A DNA stretch of 13,690 bases, taken from assembly GCA_016283985.1 (NCBI GenBank), contig JAEENZ010000267.1, forward strand, positions 1 through 13,690. Direction: 5' to 3'. The notes below the pieces were generated by a model. It made no database searches and had not been told where the DNA came from. It saw only the letters and a program-made list of their open reading frames with translations. The stretch is from Bacteroidales bacterium. GTDB taxonomy: Bacteria > Bacteroidota > Bacteroidia > Bacteroidales > UBA932. A program made the position numbers and the translations under genes. Shown one piece after another: positions 5,623-11,130 of the stretch; position 1 is the stretch's first letter; every line of letters starts with the position of its first letter.

Positions 5623-8349
5623 ATGAGCGAAGACTACGAAGATATACAGATAATGGAGGAGGAGTCGGTTGAACCTGTCGCTGCCGGCGACAGGTTCAAC
5701 CGACTGCTCGAGAGCGACAGCCGGAAGTACAAGCTTTCCGGCATGTTCAAGGACTGGTTCCTCGATTACTCTTCATACGTGATCCTGGAGCGTGCCGTCC
5801 CCCACATCGTGGATGGCCTGAAGCCAGTGCAGAGGCGCGTGCTCCACGCAATGTACCGCATGGACGACGGCAACTACACCAAGGTGGCGAACATCGTGGG
5901 CCAGGCCATGCAGTATCATCCGCACGGCGACCAGTCCATCCTGGGCGCCCTCGTGCAGCTCGGGCAGAAGAACCTGACCGTAGACTGCCAGGGTAACTGG
6001 GGCAACATCCTCACAGGCGACTCCAACGCCGCGCCCCGATACATCGAGGCGCGCCTCTCCAAGTTCGCAAAGGAGGTGGTATTCGATCCGGACATCACCA
6101 ACTGGATGAATTCCTACGACGGGCGCAACAAGGAGCCGATGGAACTCCCGGTCCGCTTCCCTCTCCTGCTGGCGCAGGGCACCGAGGGCATCGCCGTGGG
6201 TATGGCATCCAAGATCCTCCCCCACAACTTCAACGAGCTCCTGGACGCCTCCGTGCGCATCCTCGAAGGCAAGCCCTACGAACTCTATCCCGACTTCCCC
6301 ACAGGCGGCTTTGCCGACTGCAGCAAATACAACCAGGGCAAGCGCGGCGGCTCCGTCAAGGTGCGCGCCCGAATCGAGAAACTCGACAAGAACACCGTGG
6401 CCATCACCGAAATCCCTTACGGCAAGACCACGCACATGCTCATAGACTCCATCCTGAAGGCCAAGGACAAGGGCAAGATAAAGATCAAGAAGATCGAGGA
6501 TATGACCACCGACAAGGTGAACATCATCATCCACCTGCCCAACGACGTATCGCCGGACAAGACCATCGACGCGCTCTATGCCTTCACCGACTGCGAGGCC
6601 AACGTGAACCCGAACGCCTGCGTCATCGTGGACAACAAGCCCCAGTTCCTCAGCGTGCACGACATCCTCGAATACGACACCTTCCACACCCGGGACCTGT
6701 TGGAGCAGCAGCTCCGCATCCGCCTGGCGGGCCTCGAGGACGACTGGCACTGGAGCAGCCTCGAGCGCATCTTCTTCCAGGAGGGCGTGTACCATCTTCT
6801 GGAAGACAAGACCTTCCCCAGCTGGGAGGCGCAGAAAGAGGCCATCCTGGCCAGGATGCAGGAGTACCGCGCGCAGTTGCGCAGGGACATCGTCATGGAG
6901 GATATCGACCGACTGGTCGAGAAGCCCGTGCGCAAGATTTCCCGCTTCGACGTGAAGGCCATTGAGGAGAAGATCGCCGGGCTCGAGGAGCAGATGGCAG
7001 CCGTGCAGGCCGACATCGACAACATCACCGGCTACACTATCGAGTGGTTCAAGGGCCTCAAGAAAAAGTACGGGAAGGCGTTCCCGCGCCTCACAGAGCT
7101 CACCGGATTCGAGACCATCGCCGCCACCAAGGTCATAAACAACAACGCCAAACTGTCCGCCAACCTGGCGGAGGGCTTCGTGGGAATCGGCCTCAAGCGC
7201 GACGACAACGCCACCTATATCTGCGACTGCTCAGACCTTTCCGAGATTATCGTCATAGGCAAGGACGGCAAGTACCGCATAACGAAAGTGGAAGACAAGG
7301 CCTTCTTCGGCAAGGACCTGCTCTATGTGGGCATCTTCAACCGCGGAGACGACCGCACTATCTACAACGTAATCTACCGCGAGGGTAAGACTTCGGTCTA
7401 CTACGCCAAGCGCTTCGCGATAACCTCCATCACCCGCGACAAGGAATACGACATCACCACCGGCCTGCCGGGCTCGCAGATAATGTGGTTCACCGCGAAC
7501 CATAACGGCGAGGCGGAGACGGTGCGCATCGCTCTGCGCCCGAAACCGAAACTCAAGAAGACTTCGCTGGAGTACGATTTCGCCCAACTTGCAATCAAGA
7601 GCAAGACCGCGCGAGGCAACCTCGTGAGCAAGAATTCGATAGCCCGCATCACGCTGAAGAGCAAGGGCGTCAGCACCATCGCCGGAAAGGACATCTGGTA
7701 CGATGCCGACATACAGAAACTGAACGAGGATGGCCGCGGCCAGTACCTCGGCCAGTTCGAGGGCGACGACAAGGTGCTTGCCATCTTCAAGAACGGCACG
7801 TTCTACACCACCTCCTTCGACCTTGTGAACAAGTATCAGGGAGACGTGCTGCAGATACGCAAGCTTGACACCGGCCTTACCTTCACCTGCCTCTACTACG
7901 ACGGCGCGGCGAAGACCTTCTACGTGAAGAGGTTCTCTTTCGTGGAGAGCGACAATTCCCCCATGCTGTTCATCTCCGATGCACCCAAGAGCTATCTGGT
8001 GGCCATTTCGGACGACAAGCATCCGCAGTACAAGTGCACCTTTGGCGGCAAGTCCGCGCACAAGGAGCCAGAGTGCATCGATGCAGAGGAGTGGATTGGC
8101 AAGAAGGGCATCGCGGCCAAAGGCAAGAAGTGCCACGACCGCGAGACGGTGAAGAAGGTTGAATTCGTGGAGCCTCTGGTGAAGCAGGAGGATTCCGTGC
8201 CCGAGGCGCCGACGGATCTTTCTGCGGAGCCGCTTGAGGTGATCCTGCCGGAGGAGGATGATCTGGCACTCCCTACCGGGGAGATCGTGCTGCCTCCTGC
8301 CGGAGAGGATATTCCCGAGCTGATCATCGAGGAGCCGACGTTGTTCTGA
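5623..8349 (+). CDS. parC: DNA topoisomerase IV subunit A, ParC-type
   Basis: This 908-residue type IIA topoisomerase A subunit cuts and rejoins both DNA strands, unlinking or relaxing chromosomes together with a ParE subunit not in this window. The breakage-reunion domain starts near residue 40 and contains YHPHGD (98-103) and the catalytic tyrosine Tyr140 in AAPRYIEARLS. A coiled-coil tower lies near 420-470, and a beta-pinwheel-like C-terminal domain covers about 510-840. No GyrA box (QRRGGKG) is visible, which favours ParC over GyrA. The last 50 or so residues are strongly acidic. The quinolone region reads Q104 and G108 where GyrA has Ser83 and Asp87. The first 35 residues are a poorly conserved extension, and their codons contain a perfect 19-bp inverted repeat. 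The stop overlaps aroK by one base. Confidence 0.92.
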   Translation: MSEDYEDIQIMEEESVEPVAAGDRFNRLLESDSRKYKLSGMFKDWFLDYSSYVILERAVPHIVDGLKPVQRRVLHAMYRMDDGNYTKVANIVGQAMQYHPHGDQSILGALVQLGQKNLTVDCQGNWGNILTGDSNAAPRYIEARLSKFAKEVVFDPDITNWMNSYDGRNKEPMELPVRFPLLLAQGTEGIAVGMASKILPHNFNELLDASVRILEGKPYELYPDFPTGGFADCSKYNQGKRGGSVKVRARIEKLDKNTVAITEIPYGKTTHMLIDSILKAKDKGKIKIKKIEDMTTDKVNIIIHLPNDVSPDKTIDALYAFTDCEANVNPNACVIVDNKPQFLSVHDILEYDTFHTRDLLEQQLRIRLAGLEDDWHWSSLERIFFQEGVYHLLEDKTFPSWEAQKEAILARMQEYRAQLRRDIVMEDIDRLVEKPVRKISRFDVKAIEEKIAGLEEQMAAVQADIDNITGYTIEWFKGLKKKYGKAFPRLTELTGFETIAATKVINNNAKLSANLAEGFVGIGLKRDDNATYICDCSDLSEIIVIGKDGKYRITKVEDKAFFGKDLLYVGIFNRGDDRTIYNVIYREGKTSVYYAKRFAITSITRDKEYDITTGLPGSQIMWFTANHNGEAETVRIALRPKPKLKKTSLEYDFAQLAIKSKTARGNLVSKNSIARITLKSKGVSTIAGKDIWYDADIQKLNEDGRGQYLGQFEGDDKVLAIFKNGTFYTTSFDLVNKYQGDVLQIRKLDTGLTFTCLYYDGAAKTFYVKRFSFVESDNSPMLFISDAPKSYLVAISDDKHPQYKCTFGGKSAHKEPECIDAEEWIGKKGIAAKGKKCHDRETVKKVEFVEPLVKQEDSVPEAPTDLSAEPLEVILPEEDDLALPTGEIVLPPAGEDIPELIIEEPTLF
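5663..5705. repeat. Perfect 19-bp inverted repeat inside the parC coding start
   Basis: Left arm 5663-5681 is AGTCGGTTGAACCTGTCGC. Right arm 5687-5705 is its exact reverse complement, separated by the five bases TGCCG. It begins 41 bases into the gene, and encodes residues in the variable N-terminal extension, ahead of the conserved domain. In RNA it would form a very stable hairpin close to the ribosome-loading site; in DNA it could extrude a cruciform under negative supercoiling. I saw no second copy in this window. Confidence 0.9.
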
Positions 8350-8960
8350 TGGCGGTCTGGGCTCTCATAGGATTCATGGGTTGTGGCAAGTCGTCGATAG
8401 GCCGCACCGTCCAATACCTAGCCACAAAGGCAGCGTCCGGAGTCATTCCTGTCTTCGCCAAAAAAAGGCTCAGCCAGAAAAGCTCCGGCCCGCTGCAGTA
8501 TATCGATTTGGATGAGGAAATCGTCCGGCGGTGCGGCCAATCTATCCCCGAGATCTTCGCATCCGTAGGAGAAGCAGGGTTTCGCGCCATCGAACGCAAC
8601 ACCCTGAAGGAACTGCTGACGGAGGCAGATCTGCTGCTTTCACTCGGCGGAGGAACGTTGACGGATGGGGAAAGCAGGGAGCTGGTGCGGAAGAACTGCA
8701 AATGCATCTACCTGAGGGCGACAGTGGAAACGCTGGCGACGAACCTGCGGGAAGACGGGGCGGCGGCCGGCCGGCCGATGCTGGCAGGTGCGGACCCCGA
8801 TGCCCCGGCAGACGCCCCAGATAGCCTTGAATCCCGTATTTCGGCGATGATGGCCGTCCGCGGCCCTATCTACGAAAAAGTCGCCGACATCATCCTCGAC
8901 ATCGACGGCCTCGACTACTCTGACGTAGCACGCCAGATCCTCAACTCATTTTCTCTATAA
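8349..8960 (+). CDS. aroK: Shikimate kinase with an insertion after the P-loop
   Basis: Shikimate kinase phosphorylates shikimate with ATP in the pathway to chorismate and the aromatic amino acids. The 203-residue protein keeps the expected motifs: Walker A GFMGCGKS (8-15), shikimate-binding D53 and D55 in YIDLDEEI, FRAIE with R79 and E82, the GGG turn at 100-102, GRPML in the lid with R142, and R171...Y175 near the C-terminus. It is longer than the usual 170 or so residues for two reasons. About 21 extra residues lie between the P-loop helix and the YIDLD strand (roughly 27-48), and the lid has an Ala/Asp/Pro-rich extension (145-158). The start overlaps the parC stop (TGATG). The last 20 bases overlap the end of the convergent PIN toxin gene. 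A run of seven A at 8460-8466 lies in the insertion. Confidence 0.9.
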   Translation: MAVWALIGFMGCGKSSIGRTVQYLATKAASGVIPVFAKKRLSQKSSGPLQYIDLDEEIVRRCGQSIPEIFASVGEAGFRAIERNTLKELLTEADLLLSLGGGTLTDGESRELVRKNCKCIYLRATVETLATNLREDGAAAGRPMLAGADPDAPADAPDSLESRISAMMAVRGPIYEKVADIILDIDGLDYSDVARQILNSFSL

Positions 8961-9384
8961 ACCCTTCCGGGGTAATGAATAGCGGACCGCTGTCATCCTG
9001 ACGGGCGAGGAAACGGTGGTCAGATGTCACCACCACATCCACATCTTCGGAATCTGCCTGAATAAACTGCGCATCGTCTTCGAAATCCCCAGTGGGATTT
9101 TTGAGGGCCTCGCGGATGGACAGGCCGTCGATATGCGTGACATTCACGAAGGACATGATGTACAGCATCTTATTGTAGAAATTCGGATTCTCACTGCCCG
9201 GACTTCTATTGCTGATAAATTCCGCATCAATGATGCTCTGAGTGGTGATAAATGCTTCAAACATGCCGGCGCGGGCTGCCTGAAACAACTTCAAAGATGC
9301 ACCGTGGGATGGACGTGTTTTTCCAATCAGCACATCGACCAATACGTTTGTGTCCAGAAAGACACGTTGTTTAATCTCGGCCAT
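8941..9384 (-). CDS. PIN-domain toxin, VapC-like
   Basis: The protein is a PIN-fold ribonuclease, the usual toxin of VapBC-type modules, which cleaves RNA when its antitoxin is lost. I chose the ATG at 9384 (147 residues), because MAEIKQRVFLDTNVLVDVL puts the first acidic residue at the normal place near the N-terminus; the longer form from 9423 adds 13 residues within the antitoxin gene. The metal-binding acidic set is visible: D11 in FLDTNVLVD, E55 in IIDAEF, D100 to D104 in GDFEDDAQF, and D122 in VVTSDHRF. The gene overlaps the antitoxin by 14 bp and the convergent aroK by 20 bp. Its RNA target cannot be read from sequence. Base composition is less GC-rich than its neighbours, consistent with transfer. 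Confidence 0.88.
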   Translation of the reverse strand: MAEIKQRVFLDTNVLVDVLIGKTRPSHGASLKLFQAARAGMFEAFITTQSIIDAEFISNRSPGSENPNFYNKMLYIMSFVNVTHIDGLSIREALKNPTGDFEDDAQFIQADSEDVDVVVTSDHRFLARQDDSGPLFITPEGFIEKMS

Positions 9385-9640
9385 ATTTATCCCACAGATA
9401 AGCAAGTTTAGCATCTTTGTCAAGCATTTCCTGAGTGGGCACTGCTATAGTGCCTCCAAGACTAAGTATCTCATCCGAAACTTTAAAATCTTTCGGAAGT
9501 TTGGGGAATTCAAGGCCGGTGGCCTTCTCGAGGGTGTGCTCGATGAAACTGTTCACCGAGCGGTTCTCGCGCTTGGAGGCCCGTTTTACCCGGGCCATCA
9601 ATTCCGGACGCAGCCGGATTATAGTTTGCACTCTTTCCAT
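9371..9640 (-). CDS. Ribbon-helix-helix antitoxin of the PIN toxin
   Basis: The 89-residue product has an N-terminal Arc/MetJ-like DNA-binding part: the short strand MERVQTIIRL, then two helices separated by a turn around ENRSVNSF, ending near residue 43. The rest (about 46-89), with the PTQEMLDKDAKLAYLWDKYGRD tail, is the expected toxin-binding segment. Such antitoxins bind and block the toxin and repress their own promoter as dimers of the RHH fold. It comes first in the pair, the usual order, and overlaps the toxin gene by 14 bp. The promoter and operator-like repeats lie directly upstream. The family name beyond RHH is uncertain. Confidence 0.82.
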   Translation of the reverse strand: MERVQTIIRLRPELMARVKRASKRENRSVNSFIEHTLEKATGLEFPKLPKDFKVSDEILSLGGTIAVPTQEMLDKDAKLAYLWDKYGRD

Positions 9641-9696
9641 GACATCATTTTTTGCAAATATACTAGCTTGATATCATATTTGCAATAGTGATATCA
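9640..9696 (-). promoter_or_regulatory. Promoter and operator region of the toxin-antitoxin pair
   Basis: On the minus strand a -7 box TATATTTG (9662-9655) lies 20 bases after ATTG (9686-9683), close to the Bacteroidota TTTG-N19/20-TAnnTTTG pattern, and 14 bases before the antitoxin ATG. A perfect 10-bp inverted repeat, TTGCAAATAT at 9652-9661 and ATATTTGCAA at 9676-9685, overlaps both boxes. Two identical 8-bp palindromes TGATATCA (9669-9676 and 9689-9696) lie exactly 20 bp apart, and a near copy TGACATCA (9640-9647) overlaps the start codon. These are good candidate operators for the RHH antitoxin. Confidence 0.65.
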
Positions 9697-9706
9697 TCGC
9701 TTTGTT

Positions 9707-9848
9707 TGACCTTCCTTATTTTACGGCTATTTTAAGGAAGGTACATGGTAAAATCATATGACCTTCCACGATAAATGGCTTTTTTAAGGAAGGTCCAGGG
9801 TAAAAAGCCCGTACCTTCCACGATTTTGGCCGGAATCAAGGAAGGTCA
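9707..9848. repeat. Intergenic array with an exact 52-bp period and inverted arms
   Basis: ACCTTCC occurs at 9709, 9761 and 9813, and AAGGAAGGT at 9734, 9786 and 9838, both at exactly 52-bp steps. Each unit is therefore arm, 20 variable bases, reverse-complement arm, then about 18 bases containing GGTAAAA in units 1 and 2 (9747 and 9799). The 20-base interiors differ markedly. Longer arm matches are concentric about 9777-9778: TGACCTTCC/GGAAGGTCA outermost, GGAAGGTAC/GTACCTTCC in the middle, GACCTTCC/GGAAGGTC innermost. The block fills most of the gap between the sialidase stop and the antitoxin promoter. No reading frame is seen in it. Confidence 0.85.
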
Positions 9849-9880
9849 TACGAGCTAGGGGCAGAAAGCTGCGATGGGAG

Positions 9881-11128
9881 CTAAAGGGCGGAGGTGACCC
9901 GGCGGAGCAAGCGGCGGGGGATGCGGCTGAAGACTATGTCGTAGCCGTCGTCGGGGCTGCGGGAGCCATCCTCATACAACACGCCCACGTCGCCGTTACG
10001 GAAGACAACCATGGTGGAGTATGCGGCGGGGCCGGGCTGCAAGGTCAGCACATCCTTCCAAGAAGCACCGTCATCGGCACTCACAGCCAGGGTAAGGCCG
10101 CGGCGCGAAGTTTCTTCCTTAATATAAGAATGAAGCAGCAGGCCGCCGGACCGGGAATGCCTAAGCGCACTCCTGCCGCCGGACCGGGAATGCCTAAGCG
10201 CACTCCTGCCACCGGACCGGGAACGCCCGAACGCGCATCGTCCGTTCCACGCCACGATATCCCCATTGCAGGGGTTGGCCACCAGGCCTTCGGTGAACCT
10301 CTCCCCTTCCCAATGCCAGATGCCGTCGGCGCCCTTAACGGCAGTATTCAGACCACGCGGCCCAAACCTCCAACGTCGGGAACTGGAAAGCAGGCGGCCG
10401 TCCGGGAGCAACACGAGCTTGGTTTCATCCCCCAGCGAGAAGAGAGGCTCAGGCTGCAGCGTCCAGCTCTCTCCCCCATCCTTCGAATAGAAAAGATGAT
10501 CTTCGATGGGCCAGGGCACGGGCATGGGGTCCGGATAGTCCCGGGGAAGGACGTTTGCTGCAAGGAGGATGTCGCCGTCGGCATCCACAATCCCCTTGCC
10601 GGAGGTGACAAATGCGCTGTGGAGGGTGTCCGGGAAGGGAACAATGCGCGGTTCGCTCCAGGTGATGCCGCCGTCGTTGCTGGTGCAGACGGTGGTGTGC
10701 TTGAGGCCACGGCGGAAGCCCTTGGGGCCGTTTCCGCATGCGAACAGGCAGAGGATACGGCCGGAGGGCAGGGTCGTCAGCGAAGCATCGCCATAGCCAA
10801 AACCCAGCACACGGGAGGTATCCCCACGGGCGATGAAAATCTGCTCGCTCCAAGTGCGGCCGCCGTCGGTGCTGCGCTTGCAGGCGATGTCGATGCTGGT
10901 CTTGCGGTAGCCCAAGTCCGCCAGGTTCTCATAGCGACGGTCGATGGCGACCACCACGTTCCCCTTGGCATCCAGCGTCATGGCCGGGATGCGGTAGAAA
11001 TGGCAGGAGTCGCTGCCTTCGGCAAAAACGACGGTGGAGTGGATTGCGGGGGCCTTGCAGGCAACGGACAGGATGCCCGCCGCCAGAAGGCATGCAATCG
11101 GCAATAAGTATCTGGAGAGAACCTTCAT
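9881..11128 (-). CDS. GH33 exo-alpha-sialidase lipoprotein
   Basis: The 415-residue protein should cleave terminal sialic acid from glycans at the cell surface or in the periplasm. The N-terminus is a lipoprotein signal with Cys24 in LSVAC. The six-bladed propeller is shown by YRIP with the first catalytic arginine R46, the acid/base candidate D63 in AIDRR, and four Asp boxes S-x-D-x-G-x-x-W at 86-93, 150-157, 215-222 and 350-357. Also visible are E235 and R251 in the DETKLVLLPDGRLLSSSR segment, R342/R343 as the third arginine, and Tyr370 in AAYSTM as the nucleophile. Family knowledge supports these assignments, but alignment is needed for exact roles. Between residues 301 and 329 is a tandem repeat of GGRSALRHSRS not expected in the fold. 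It is the last gene of a three-gene operon, 2 bp after the phosphatase fusion. Confidence 0.9.
   Translation of the reverse strand: MKVLSRYLLPIACLLAAGILSVACKAPAIHSTVVFAEGSDSCHFYRIPAMTLDAKGNVVVAIDRRYENLADLGYRKTSIDIACKRSTDGGRTWSEQIFIARGDTSRVLGFGYGDASLTTLPSGRILCLFACGNGPKGFRRGLKHTTVCTSNDGGITWSEPRIVPFPDTLHSAFVTSGKGIVDADGDILLAANVLPRDYPDPMPVPWPIEDHLFYSKDGGESWTLQPEPLFSLGDETKLVLLPDGRLLSSSRRWRFGPRGLNTAVKGADGIWHWEGERFTEGLVANPCNGDIVAWNGRCAFGRSRSGGRSALRHSRSGGRSALRHSRSGGLLLHSYIKEETSRRGLTLAVSADDGASWKDVLTLQPGPAAYSTMVVFRNGDVGVLYEDGSRSPDDGYDIVFSRIPRRLLRRVTSAL
10142..10240. repeat. 33-bp tandem repeat inside the sialidase gene
   Basis: Two identical 33-bp copies occupy 10142-10174 and 10175-10207, and a degenerate third copy follows at 10208-10240. 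The length is a multiple of three, so the frame is kept and the protein gains repeated GGRSALRHSRS. The exact identity of the first two copies points to a recent duplication. Confidence 0.92.
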
Positions 11129-11130
11129 AA

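Noticed and set aside
5773..6795. Minus-strand reading frame of 340 codons inside parC
   Set aside because: It is low-complexity Val/Leu/His-rich shadow of a clearly conserved topoisomerase domain.
8460..8466. Programmed frameshift at the seven-A run in aroK
   Set aside because: The downstream reading frame keeps all shikimate kinase motifs without a shift.
9385..9423. Longer PIN toxin starting at 9423
   Set aside because: The extra 13 residues precede the usual PIN N-terminus and lie inside the antitoxin gene; ATG 9384 fits the family.
9707..9848. CRISPR array
   Set aside because: Only three units, conserved parts of 7-10 bases rather than a 24- to 37-base repeat, and no cas genes in the window.
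10130..11107. Long plus-strand reading frame of 325 codons opposite the sialidase
   Set aside because: The opposite strand has a signal peptide, Asp boxes and catalytic residues; the plus frame shows no recognisable motifs and follows from GC-rich codons.
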